Assembly: GCA_022562515.1 (NCBI GenBank)
Contig: JADFPB010000002.1
Span: forward strand, 1 to 38,096
Direction of reading: 5' to 3'
From: Chloroflexota bacterium
GTDB taxonomy: Bacteria; Chloroflexota; Dehalococcoidia; Lucifugimonadales; Lucifugimonadaceae
DNA length: 38,096 nt
Shown here: piece after piece, positions 24,828 through 32,999 of the stretch
Position numbering within the stretch: position 1 is the first letter of the stretch
How the letters are laid out: the number at the start of each line of letters is the position of its first letter
Position numbers and translations under genes: made by a program
The notes under the pieces: generated by a model
The model's input: the letters and a program-made list of their open reading frames with translations, nothing else
Database searches by the model: none
Told to the model about the DNA's origin: nothing

Positions 24828-26924
24828 ATGAACCTGGATCCTGACATAACCCAGGAGGACTTGCAGGTCTTTCTGGACGAGGCGGAAGAGCAACTCCAGT
24901 TGCTTGACACGAACATCGTCGGCATCGAAGGCCGTGATGATAATTCCGACCTGATACAGGAGATATTCAGGGCTGCGCATACTCTGAAGGGCTCTTCAGC
25001 GATGCTCGGCTATCGGGAGATGACCGACCTGGGCCACGCGATGGAGACATTGCTGGACAAGGTCCGCAAGGGTTCCCTGGCGCCGAGCACGAACGTCGTG
25101 GATGCTCTGCTGCACAGCCTCGACAAGCTTCGTCTTCTGAAGGACGCGCTTATCGAACCGCCTGAGGCGCCCATCGACGTGTCCGGCGTGGTGGCGGAAC
25201 TCATCGCGGCCGGCGGCGGGGAGAGCAGCGAGCCGGCGAAAAAGACCACCGTGGAGGGGCTGAGGCTGACCGATGAGGAACAGGCACACGTTGCCGAACT
25301 TCTGAAGGCCGACGTGAAGGCCAAAGCTCTCCTGGTGCGGGCGACCCTGATCGATGAGTGTGAATGGGGCGCGGTCCGCTGGTTCCAGGTACTTGGCGAA
25401 CTCGCCGAAGCGGGTCAGCTCATTGCCTCCAATCCAACTCAGCACCAGATCGAAGAGGAAGAGGCAGGCACGAGCCTTGAAGCTCTGGTCCTGGGCGAGA
25501 TCGACTCAGAGGAACTGGTTCAACGCGTGAGAGCGGTTGCCGACATCGCGACCGCCGAGATAGAGGAATACAAAGACGCGTCTGAAATCAAGGCTTCATC
25601 CGCTGGAGCGGGCGCCGGGACCAAGACGGCGCAGACAATCCGGGTGGATGTCGAGCGTCTTGATCTCATGATGAATGTCATCGGCGAACTGGTCATCGAC
25701 CGCGGCAGGATCACCCAGATCGGCCGGGACCTCGAGGCCAAGTACCGGGGCGAGCCGCTGGTGAAGGAACTGTCTAAGACCTCGGCCCATATCGTCAAGG
25801 TCGTGACCGAACTCCAGGATCGCGTGATGGAGATTCGGATGCTGCCCATCGGCACCGTATTTGGCGGATTCCCGCGGTTGGTCAGGGATCTGGCTCAAAG
25901 CCTGGATAAGAAAGTCGAGTTCGTGGTCACGGGTCAAGATACTGAGATAGACAGGACGGTCATAGAGCGGGTTCGAGACCCCATCGTCCACTTGTTGAGG
26001 AATGCGGTGGATCACGGTCTGGAAGCACCGGAAGAGCGGCGCAAGGCCAGGAAGAGCGAGAAAGGTGTTCTCACCCTGTCCGCGTACCACGAGCAGGGCC
26101 ACATAGTGATCGAGGTCGGTGACGATGGCAGAGGCATAGATCTGGACGCGCTGCGAGCTTCAGCCGTAAAGAATGGGTTCCTGACCCAGGATGCGGCCTC
26201 GAAATTGAGTGACCAGGAGGCACGCGAACTGATTTTCCTGGCCGGCAACTCCACCGCCAAAAAGACCACGGACGTTTCCGGCCGCGGCGTCGGCATGGAC
26301 ATAGTCAGGTCCAATATCGAAGTGATCGGCGGCTTCGTCAGCGTCGAGAGCGAAGTGGGCAGGGGAACCACGCTCAAGCTTCGGTTGCCGCTGACTCTTG
26401 CTACGGTCCAATCATTGCTTGTCCTGTCGGACGGAGACGTGTTCGCGGTCCCACTTGTCTATGTGCTGGAGACGAGGAGAGTGCCGAAGGATGAAGTCCA
26501 CATTGTGAACCACCACGAGGTTTTCAATCTTCGCGGGTCCGTCCTACCGCTTGTTCGGCTGACTGATGCCGTTGGCTGGGCGGATCGGCGAAGCCAGCGG
26601 GCGGACGACGAGTACGTCGTCGTGGTCCGGTCTGGAGAAACTCAGATCGGCCTTGTGGTAGACACGGTCATAGAGCCCCAGGAGATTGTTGTGAAGCCGC
26701 TCGGCGGCTTCATTGGCGACGTACGCGGCGTGGCCGGGGCGAGCATTCTTGGCGACGGGCGGGTGGCTCTCATCCTGGATATCGGGACGATGATCAACTC
26801 GGCCCGCCAGCAAGGCGCTTTCGCCGCCGCCCGCTCTCTGAAAGCGGAGAGTGCAGCTGAAGGCGGTGTTGAATCTGTCGAGACCCGGTCTGATGAGGAG
26901 CGAGTGGAATTGACGGCGGTATAG
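24828..26924 (+). CDS. cheA: Chemotaxis histidine kinase CheA
   Basis: This 698-residue kinase phosphorylates CheY and CheB in response to receptors. P1: an Hpt domain with phospho-acceptor His51 (AAHTLKGSS). P2-like region: about 150-245. P3 dimerisation: about 270-345 (DVERLDLMMNVIGELVI). P4 ATPase: N box HLLRNAVDHGLE, G1 GDDGRGID and G2 GRGVGMDIV. P5 CheW-like domain: about 545-670. All elements needed for kinase activity are present. The C-terminal 30 residues are acidic. AAGGA lies 10 nt upstream of the ATG. The Hpt, kinase and coupling domains are in the standard order, with no receiver fusion. Confidence 0.96.
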   Translation: MNLDPDITQEDLQVFLDEAEEQLQLLDTNIVGIEGRDDNSDLIQEIFRAAHTLKGSSAMLGYREMTDLGHAMETLLDKVRKGSLAPSTNVVDALLHSLDKLRLLKDALIEPPEAPIDVSGVVAELIAAGGGESSEPAKKTTVEGLRLTDEEQAHVAELLKADVKAKALLVRATLIDECEWGAVRWFQVLGELAEAGQLIASNPTQHQIEEEEAGTSLEALVLGEIDSEELVQRVRAVADIATAEIEEYKDASEIKASSAGAGAGTKTAQTIRVDVERLDLMMNVIGELVIDRGRITQIGRDLEAKYRGEPLVKELSKTSAHIVKVVTELQDRVMEIRMLPIGTVFGGFPRLVRDLAQSLDKKVEFVVTGQDTEIDRTVIERVRDPIVHLLRNAVDHGLEAPEERRKARKSEKGVLTLSAYHEQGHIVIEVGDDGRGIDLDALRASAVKNGFLTQDAASKLSDQEARELIFLAGNSTAKKTTDVSGRGVGMDIVRSNIEVIGGFVSVESEVGRGTTLKLRLPLTLATVQSLLVLSDGDVFAVPLVYVLETRRVPKDEVHIVNHHEVFNLRGSVLPLVRLTDAVGWADRRSQRADDEYVVVVRSGETQIGLVVDTVIEPQEIVVKPLGGFIGDVRGVAGASILGDGRVALILDIGTMINSARQQGAFAAARSLKAESAAEGGVESVETRSDEERVELTAV

Positions 26925-26952
26925 CCGAGCAGAGAGGGGAATCGGAAGCATC

Positions 26953-27573
26953 ATGTTCAGCGCTAATTCAACGGCCTCATCGGCCACCTCGTCCGAAATC
27001 TGGACGGGCCTGGTCGCGGGAGGCATCACGCACGCGATCTCAGGCCTTGGCGACCTGGTTGGTGAGGAAGTCAGAACGACGTTTCTTTCGCCAAGGACCA
27101 TGCCGGCTTCTAAGGTGAATGAACTTATCGGCGGTCCGGAGGCGGATGTGGTGGCTATCCACCTCGGGGTCAGCGGCGAGGCAACCGGCCACATTCTGTT
27201 GATGTTTAAACCCGTGACCGCCTTCGATCTGGTGAACATGCTGTTGGACCGGGAGCCGGGATCGGATTGTGAGCTGGACGAGCTCGCGATATCGACGATG
27301 GGCGAGATGGGCAACGTGATGGGGTCTTACTTCCTGAGCGCTCTGGGCGACACGACGGGAGTGCGGCTAATGCCGTCTCCACCGACAGTAATGATGGATA
27401 TGGCTGGCGCTGTGATCGACGCAGCCGTCGCCGACATCATGGCCGATACCGACGACATTCTGGTGGTGGAGACGCGTTTTGGGACGGCCAACCAGCAGAT
27501 CAACGGGATTTTCCTCGTCCTTCCCAATCCGAGACTAAAAGAGGTTCTGCTTGACCGATGGGCGAAGCAGTAA
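26953..27573 (+). CDS. cheC: CheY-P phosphatase CheC
   Basis: This 206-residue protein belongs to the CheC/CheX/FliY phosphatases, which remove phosphate from CheY and so reset the signal. The second active site is intact: Ser114, Glu118, Asn121 and Pro144 match the S/D-x3-E-x2-N-x22-P pattern. The equivalent site in the first half (around residues 30-37) reads Asp34 and Gly37 in place of Glu and Asn, so only one site is likely active. It has no FliN-like C-terminal domain. It overlaps cheD by 16 bp, and CheC-CheD pairs are known to form a complex. Confidence 0.9.
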   Translation: MFSANSTASSATSSEIWTGLVAGGITHAISGLGDLVGEEVRTTFLSPRTMPASKVNELIGGPEADVVAIHLGVSGEATGHILLMFKPVTAFDLVNMLLDREPGSDCELDELAISTMGEMGNVMGSYFLSALGDTTGVRLMPSPPTVMMDMAGAVIDAAVADIMADTDDILVVETRFGTANQQINGIFLVLPNPRLKEVLLDRWAKQ

Positions 27574-28082
27574 TGGTGGCGGTGGATAAAGCAACCGAAA
27601 AAAGTAGTGTTTCAGTGGGTCTTGGAGAGATGAAGGTTTTGAAGAACTCTGACGCCACACTCGCCTGCCTGGGGCTTGGATCCTGTGTGGGTGTTGCCGC
27701 ATGGGACCCCGTGGCGCGGGTCGCCGGGATGGCGCACGTAGTGCTGCCGTCCTCTGAGGGGAGAAGGCCCGACTCCGGCGCCAAATATGCAGATCGAGCT
27801 ATTCCGAAGTTGATTCAGGCCGTGAAAGATCAGGGGGGCCTCAAGTCCCGGCTGGTCATCAAGATCGCGGGGGGTGCGCAGATGGCGCTTTCGACAGCGA
27901 ATGATCCGATATTCAAGATCGGCGAGCAGAACGTCAACGCGGTTTTAGAGGCGATAGGTCGAGAAGGCCTCAAAGTTGAGGTTGAAGAGATTGGCGGTAA
28001 TCGCGGCCGGACGCTGCGACTGAATGCTGCCAATGGTGAGACACAAGTGTCGGTGGCCGGAGAGCCACCGCGAAAGCTGTAG
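27558..28082 (+). CDS. cheD: Receptor glutamine deamidase CheD
   Basis: This 174-residue enzyme deamidates glutamines on chemoreceptors in known systems and binds CheC. The catalytic Cys43 is in CLGLGSCVGVAAWD and His60 in MAHVVLPSS. Downstream features IKIAGGAQM and IGEQNVNAV are typical. The ATG at 27558 overlaps cheC; a second in-frame ATG at 27573 would shorten the overlap. Its presence implies that receptors exist elsewhere in the genome. Confidence 0.93.
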   Translation: MGEAVMVAVDKATEKSSVSVGLGEMKVLKNSDATLACLGLGSCVGVAAWDPVARVAGMAHVVLPSSEGRRPDSGAKYADRAIPKLIQAVKDQGGLKSRLVIKIAGGAQMALSTANDPIFKIGEQNVNAVLEAIGREGLKVEVEEIGGNRGRTLRLNAANGETQVSVAGEPPRKL

Positions 28083-28095
28083 GGAGGAACGGGAC

Positions 28096-28452
28096 ATGCC
28101 AAGTGTCATGGTGGTTGATGACGCGGCGTTCATGCGCATGAAGGCGACAAAGATGCTCAGCGAAGTGGGCTACACCGTCTCCGAAGCGTCGACGGGCGCA
28201 GAGGCCGTTGAGGCCTACAAAGCTCAGGCACCTGACTGCGTACTTCTGGATATCACCATGCCGGACATGGACGGGCTCACCGCCCTGAAGCAGATCCGGG
28301 AGCATGATCCGAACGCTCGGATCGCGATGGTGACGGCCATGGGCCAGCAGTCGATCGTTATGGAAGCTCTGAAGGCCGGAGCGATGGATTTTGTTGTAAA
28401 GCCATTCACGGCGGACCGCGTCATTGGCGCAGTCAAAAAGATGATCGGGTGA
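28096..28452 (+). CDS. cheY: Chemotaxis response regulator CheY
   Basis: This 118-residue single receiver domain has an acidic pair at 8-9, phospho-acceptor Asp52 (LLDITMPDMDG), Thr80 (MVTAMG) and Lys102 (VVKPF). No output domain is attached, so it must act through protein contact. I chose ATG 28096 because AGGGAGG (28081-28087) lies 8 nt upstream and the protein then begins MPSVMVVDDA, as receivers do. The gene at 31512 encodes a peptide that could be its docking partner. Confidence 0.95.
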   Translation: MPSVMVVDDAAFMRMKATKMLSEVGYTVSEASTGAEAVEAYKAQAPDCVLLDITMPDMDGLTALKQIREHDPNARIAMVTAMGQQSIVMEALKAGAMDFVVKPFTADRVIGAVKKMIG

Positions 28453-28520
28453 TTCGATTGCCGCAAAAAAAACTGCAGCACTCAGGGGATCGTGAAGAAA
28501 AAAGGAGACGAGCCACCGTC

Positions 28521-29582
28521 ATGGTGAAAGTCCTTGTGGTAGATGACTCAGCATTTGCGCGCTCCAGGATCGTCAAAGTTCTTAGTGACTCGCCCGGCCT
28601 CCAAGTAGTGGGGCAGGCCGTTGACGGCGCCGATGCGATACGGCAGACGAAGGAGTTGCGACCTGATGTCGTGACGCTTGATATCGAGATGCCGGTGATG
28701 GACGGCTTGATGGCCCTCGAGCAGATGATGCGCGAGTGCCCCACGCCCGTCGTCATGGTGAGTTCTCTCACCGGGCCGCAAACGGACGCGACAGTTGCGG
28801 CTCTCCAGCTTGGCGCAGTCGATTTCTTCCTCAAGCCGTCTATTGCACTTCCGGCCGGCACTGGTGTGACGCAGAGCGACCTGTCGAAGACGGTCATGAA
28901 CGCCGCGACGGTAAAGGTCCGCCACCTGAACGGGAAAAGCCCGAAAAGCCTTATAAACCTGGAAGTGCGGCCCGTTACCATGCCGCCGCGTGAATCCAGG
29001 AGCAGCAGGCCGGGAAGTATTGACCAGGTGGTCTTGATCGGGTCATCGACAGGCGGCCCCAGGGCGCTCGCGGAAGTGATTCCAAGGCTTCCTCGCGATC
29101 TACCGGCTGCCGTGATGGTGGTACAGCACATGCCTGCGGGATTCACGAAATCCCTGGCCGATCGCCTCAACCGGACATCCGCGTTGCAGGTTTCCGAGGC
29201 CGCGGATGGCGATCGGATTGGCGCCGGCAAGGTGCTGCTGGCTCCGGGCGGTTACCACATGATCGTGGATAGGGCCGGGAAGATCTCACTGGACGAAGGC
29301 CCACCGGTTTGTGGCGTGCGGCCTTCGGTGGACGTTACGGCGCTATCAGCGGTTGAGGCCTTTGGCAAAAACATCAGGGCGATGATTCTCACGGGAATGG
29401 GCTCGGATGGAACGAACGGTGCGTCCGCCATCAAAGCGGCCGGGGGGAAAGTGTCCGTTGAGCACGAGTCGACGTGCGCGGTCTACGGCATGCCGAGAAG
29501 CGTTGTCGAGGCCGGCTGGGCCGACGATATCGTGCCACTGGACGAATGCGCCGACCAGATCGTGAAGATGTGCTCGGATTAG
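28521..29582 (+). CDS. cheB: Receptor methylesterase CheB
   Basis: This 353-residue protein has a receiver domain (1-120, phospho-acceptor Asp54), a linker and a methylesterase domain from about 165. The catalytic triad is visible: Ser176 in LIGSSTGGP, His203 in VVQHMPAGF and Asp296 in TGMGSDGTNG. It removes methyl groups from receptors for adaptation and, in some systems, deamidates glutamines. The start at 28521 gives the normal N-terminus MVKVLVVDDSAF. GGAG lies about 13 nt upstream, further than usual, so translation may be modest. Confidence 0.95.
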   Translation: MVKVLVVDDSAFARSRIVKVLSDSPGLQVVGQAVDGADAIRQTKELRPDVVTLDIEMPVMDGLMALEQMMRECPTPVVMVSSLTGPQTDATVAALQLGAVDFFLKPSIALPAGTGVTQSDLSKTVMNAATVKVRHLNGKSPKSLINLEVRPVTMPPRESRSSRPGSIDQVVLIGSSTGGPRALAEVIPRLPRDLPAAVMVVQHMPAGFTKSLADRLNRTSALQVSEAADGDRIGAGKVLLAPGGYHMIVDRAGKISLDEGPPVCGVRPSVDVTALSAVEAFGKNIRAMILTGMGSDGTNGASAIKAAGGKVSVEHESTCAVYGMPRSVVEAGWADDIVPLDECADQIVKMCSD

Positions 29583-29601
29583 ACGCCGGCCCGGAGGCCA
29601 G

Positions 29602-30411
29602 ATGATAAGCGAAAGCGATTTCGAAATCCTGAAAGTCAAGATAAACCAGGTTCTTGGCATAGATCTTGGCTACTACAAGCCCCAGCAGATGCAGCGGCGC
29701 CTGTCTGGTTATCTCACGCGCTTGCATCTCGATACCCGCGGGCTTTGCGGCCTCATCGGCAGAGATCACGAAGCGGCTGCGGAATTACGAGAGTTCATCA
29801 CCATCAACGTTTCGGAATTTTTCAGAGACCCGGCGCAGTTCGATATTCTCAAGAAAGTCGCTTTACCAGAGATTCTCGACTCTTCGGGCCAGGTGAAGGT
29901 GTGGAGCGCGGGATGCTCGCATGGCGGCGAGCCCTATTCGGTGGCCATTCTCCTGAACGAACTGGCGCCGGATAAAAATCACCAGGTGTGGGCGACGGAT
30001 ATCGACCGCCAGATCTTGCGGCGCGCCCAGGCTGGTGGACCTTATGCGGAGGCCGATGTTCGCGCAGTGGGCAAGCATCTGCTCCTCAAATACTTCGACA
30101 AGAAGGACACGGAGTTCTGGGCGAAGGATGAGTTGCGGAATATGGTCAAGTTCAAGGAGCTGGATCTGTTGTCCGATCGATTCTCAGTGGGGCTGGACCT
30201 GATCATCTGCCGGAATGTTGTCATCTATTTTTCCGATGAGGCCAAGCGCATGCTGAACGAGCGTTTTTACAGCTCCCTCAAAATGGGAGGTTTCTTTTTC
30301 GTCGGGGGTACTGAGGCGTTGCTTGGCGCGGAGGAAATAGGGTTCAGACGGGTGCAGTCATCGCTTTACCAGAAGGTAACACCGGCAAGTGCAATGCGTG
30401 AGGCAGCGTAG
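29602..30411 (+). CDS. cheR: Receptor methyltransferase CheR
   Basis: This 269-residue enzyme methylates glutamates on chemoreceptors using S-adenosylmethionine. It has the helical N-terminal domain (1-75), the linker FITINVSEFFRDP and the AdoMet-binding motif WSAGCSHGGEPYS, a variant of the common GCSTGEEPYS. The catalytic-domain segments ATDIDRQIL, DLIICRNVVIYF and FFFVGGTEALL follow. The length is normal with no TPR extension. GGAGG lies 5 nt before the ATG. Confidence 0.95.
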   Translation: MISESDFEILKVKINQVLGIDLGYYKPQQMQRRLSGYLTRLHLDTRGLCGLIGRDHEAAAELREFITINVSEFFRDPAQFDILKKVALPEILDSSGQVKVWSAGCSHGGEPYSVAILLNELAPDKNHQVWATDIDRQILRRAQAGGPYAEADVRAVGKHLLLKYFDKKDTEFWAKDELRNMVKFKELDLLSDRFSVGLDLIICRNVVIYFSDEAKRMLNERFYSSLKMGGFFFVGGTEALLGAEEIGFRRVQSSLYQKVTPASAMREAA

Positions 30412-30432
30412 CGGCTACTGGAGGCCCGCGTC

Positions 30433-31512
30433 ATGAAGCGAATCGGTGCGGCATACGCCCGGGAAGGGATGGTCATCGGGTGGCCTATCTACGACACGGA
30501 TGGGCGGCTGATACTGGACACAGGCGACGAAGTGGACGCCGAAAGCCTGACGCGGATTTCTGAGAACGGAATCGCGGAACTGATCGTCGAGGACTGGCGC
30601 GTGATCGACGTGCCTGTAGAGCCGCTTGTCCCGCCGGCTGAGGAGGCGATGCTGATTCACGGTGTTCGGCAGACCATGGCAAGGCTCCGCGGGGGGAATT
30701 CCCTGTACCGCGAAAACCTGGAGCAGATGGTGCAACACCTCCACCGGATGATCAGGACGATGAGGGGGAGCCTGCTCGGGGAACCCAGCTCGGCCGGGTG
30801 CCTGAACGTGGAAACGTATGACTTCGTTCATCCGGCGAGGGTAGCCGGGCTGTCACTGATTCTTGGCATGGAATACGGCATCGAGGATTCCGAACTGGTT
30901 GTGATGGGCCTGGCGGCGCTGATGATGAACATCGGGTACGTCAAACTGCCGGAAGATGCCCTCATAGTGCCGGGGCCACTCAGTCCGGAAACCTGGCAAG
31001 ACCTCGCTCAACACCCAGAAGCAGGGGCGGAAATCATCGCCGCCATTGATGGAGTGGATGAGAAGGTCGTTCAGGCGATAGCTCAATCACATGAGCGGTT
31101 TGACGGGACCGGGTATCCGAACGGACTCAAAGGTGAGGACATATCGCTGTTCGCGCGGATCCTGGGAATAGTGGACACCTTTTACGCGCTCGTCTCGTTG
31201 CGGCCGCACCGAAAGCCGTTTCTGCCGCACGAGGCGATCGAGTTCGTGATGGCCTATTCGATGGAACTCTTCGATCCTGATCTCGTGGAGCTATTTTCCA
31301 GGAAGGTTCCGCTCTACTCCACTGGAGTCAGTGTGAAGCTGAGTAGCAACGAGACGGGCGTGGTCGCGGATGCGAATCTCGGCCACGTTGGCAGGCCGAT
31401 TGTGCGGATCCTGGTGGACAGATTCGGGGCCGAGGTCAAAAAGCCGTATGAGCTGGATCTGACAGCGCCCGACCAGCAAAGGGAACTGGTAGTTCAGGTG
31501 CTTGATTTCTAA
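30433..31512 (+). CDS. Degenerate HD-GYP domain protein
   Basis: This 359-residue protein has the overall plan of cyclic di-GMP phosphodiesterases of the HD-GYP class. There is an N-terminal DUF3391-like part (about 1-65) and a helical HD-GYP domain (about 125-290). The C-terminal beta segment has SVKLSSNETGVV and the conserved RPIVRIL strand. The key HD dyad is replaced by Met165-Asn166 (AALMMNIGYVKLP for the usual LLHDIGK), and the first His of the HHE motif is Ser219. His133, His194, His220, Glu221, Asp248 and the GYP triad (227-229) remain. I infer a binding or scaffold role instead of catalysis. GGAGG lies 8 nt before the ATG. Its stop overlaps the next start (TAATG), so the two proteins are probably made together. 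Confidence 0.85.
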   Translation: MKRIGAAYAREGMVIGWPIYDTDGRLILDTGDEVDAESLTRISENGIAELIVEDWRVIDVPVEPLVPPAEEAMLIHGVRQTMARLRGGNSLYRENLEQMVQHLHRMIRTMRGSLLGEPSSAGCLNVETYDFVHPARVAGLSLILGMEYGIEDSELVVMGLAALMMNIGYVKLPEDALIVPGPLSPETWQDLAQHPEAGAEIIAAIDGVDEKVVQAIAQSHERFDGTGYPNGLKGEDISLFARILGIVDTFYALVSLRPHRKPFLPHEAIEFVMAYSMELFDPDLVELFSRKVPLYSTGVSVKLSSNETGVVADANLGHVGRPIVRILVDRFGAEVKKPYELDLTAPDQQRELVVQVLDF

Positions 31513-32465
31513 TGGCGGATGAAGGCAACAGCGTCCTGTCACAGAACGCCATCGATTCCCTTTTCGGGGATATTCCCGCGGGTGATCCGGTTGTTGACCC
31601 CGGAACGAGCGCGGACGGGGTGACGCGCACCCCGACCGTTGGCGACATGCCGGAGGGGCCGCCTGCCGCCGCGGCAGCCCCTGCGCCTGCTCCCGGGGCC
31701 ACTCCGGCGCCGGCCCCGGCTCAGCAGATGCCGAGTGCCAGGCCATGGCTGCAGGAAGAGCCGTCCGCCGCTGCGCCACCGGCCGAAGCGACTCCGGCCG
31801 CGCCCGCGCCTGGTCTGGCGATGACCGCTGCTCCGCCCGCGGCCCAACCGCCGCCTCAGGCAGTCCCCGTACCTGCCGTCCCGGCGCTCGCCGTCCCACC
31901 CGCCGCTGCAGCGCCGCCTCCCGCACCCGCGGTTCCCCTGGCAGTCGCGCCCAATGTGGCGGCTGTCGCGCCCGTTGCGGCGGGGATATCCGGAGATGAC
32001 GTTGAGGCAATGATCGCTCCATTGCAGGCCACCCTTGCCGCTTATGAGCAGCGGTTCGCCGGCATCGATTCAGCTCTGGCCAGGCTGACCGAAATCGAGA
32101 GCAAGCTCTCTGAACTGGAGAAGTCGTCCGGCCGAGGAGTGGAGCGTCGCGACCTGCAACTGCTCCAGGGCAAAATCATGAAACAGATGCGAAGCGTGAT
32201 AGACAACCTGCAAGCCACGCCCGCGTATGGACTACGGAAGACGTTTGCCTGTTCCGGCTGCGGCGAAGTCGGCAATGTGGCGGTTCGCGTGAAGTGCACG
32301 TCGTGTCAGCGTGAAACGCATGTTGGCTGGTTCCCCGGGGAGGCGGCAGCCCTGCACAAGCCTCAGGCCGGCCGAGGCGGCCGGTCGAACGCTCGGGTGA
32401 AGCCAGCGCCTAACGGCCGTAGGTCGCGGAGATCCCGGCCCGGGCAAGGGCGTGCTCCTCGATAA
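31512..32465 (+). CDS. FliM-like N-terminal peptide, Pro/Ala linker, coiled coil and zinc-ribbon protein
   Basis: I do not recognise this 317-residue protein as a named family. Residues 9-18 read LSQNAIDSLF, close to the CheY-P-binding peptide of FliM and FliN (consensus LSQ-x-EIDALL). Residues about 50-157 are almost only Pro, Ala, Val and Gly and look disordered. Residues about 160-235 are rich in Leu, Glu and Lys with heptad-like spacing, suggesting a coiled coil. A zinc ribbon follows (Cys247, Cys250, Cys262, Cys265), then a basic tail ending GRRSRRSRPGQGRAPR. It is translationally coupled to the degenerate HD-GYP gene and ends the chemotaxis operon. I infer an adaptor that receives CheY-P and contacts another partner through the ribbon or tail. 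The last 56 bp overlap the convergent PEBP gene. Confidence 0.75.
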   Translation: MADEGNSVLSQNAIDSLFGDIPAGDPVVDPGTSADGVTRTPTVGDMPEGPPAAAAAPAPAPGATPAPAPAQQMPSARPWLQEEPSAAAPPAEATPAAPAPGLAMTAAPPAAQPPPQAVPVPAVPALAVPPAAAAPPPAPAVPLAVAPNVAAVAPVAAGISGDDVEAMIAPLQATLAAYEQRFAGIDSALARLTEIESKLSELEKSSGRGVERRDLQLLQGKIMKQMRSVIDNLQATPAYGLRKTFACSGCGEVGNVAVRVKCTSCQRETHVGWFPGEAAALHKPQAGRGGRSNARVKPAPNGRRSRRSRPGQGRAPR

Positions 32466-32997
32466 GATCGAGAACACGTCCCTGGGACGAGCTGGCGGGA
32501 ATCTGAAGACGCGTATCCATAGCGAACAAGAACAACTGGTATTTGTGCGTCTCACCTTCTGGTGGGCACGGGCCGCCGTAGCCGCGCTTGCCGAAATCGT
32601 TTAGCAACTGGATCGCGCTTCCCGCAACCCGCTCGACTTTGTTGATCGACTCGCTCAGTTCGGTCGTTGCGGGCGGAATATCGAAAATGATCCAGTGCTT
32701 GAACGTTCCGCCGGGCGCATCGGGGTCATCAAATAGGAGTGCGAATGACTCGGTGCCATCGGGCGCCCCGCTCCACGACAGCGGGATGGACCTGTCGTCG
32801 CCATCACAGGTATGCCGGGCGGGGATCCTGCGGCCTTCCGCGAACGCGCGTGTGGTGAGTTCGAAGCCGCTGGAGTCAGTATCGGCGGCGATGCCCGCCA
32901 CTTCCCTGGAGTCGCCGCCACCGCACGCCGTGGCGGCGATAAGCATGAGGCCGGCCAGGGCGGCGATGTGCCGGGTGGTGACGTGTGGCGGAATCAA
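32410..32997 (-). CDS. PEBP-family (YbhB/YbcL-like) lipoprotein
   Basis: This 195-residue protein has a lipoprotein signal with a lipobox ending at Cys25 (AATAC) and a phosphatidylethanolamine-binding-protein fold. Family motifs are FDDPDAPGGTFKHWIIFDIP, GKRGYGGPCPPEGETHKY and the C-terminal HALARAGISATYGR. The molecular role of bacterial secreted PEBP proteins is poorly known; ligand binding or protease inhibition has been proposed. The start is TTG at 32997, because the next ATG would leave too little signal peptide. It converges on the chemotaxis operon and overlaps its last gene by 56 bp, so the two transcripts are complementary at their ends. Confidence 0.88.
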   Translation of the reverse strand: MIPPHVTTRHIAALAGLMLIAATACGGGDSREVAGIAADTDSSGFELTTRAFAEGRRIPARHTCDGDDRSIPLSWSGAPDGTESFALLFDDPDAPGGTFKHWIIFDIPPATTELSESINKVERVAGSAIQLLNDFGKRGYGGPCPPEGETHKYQLFLFAMDTRLQIPASSSQGRVLDLIEEHALARAGISATYGR

Positions 32998-32999
32998 CA

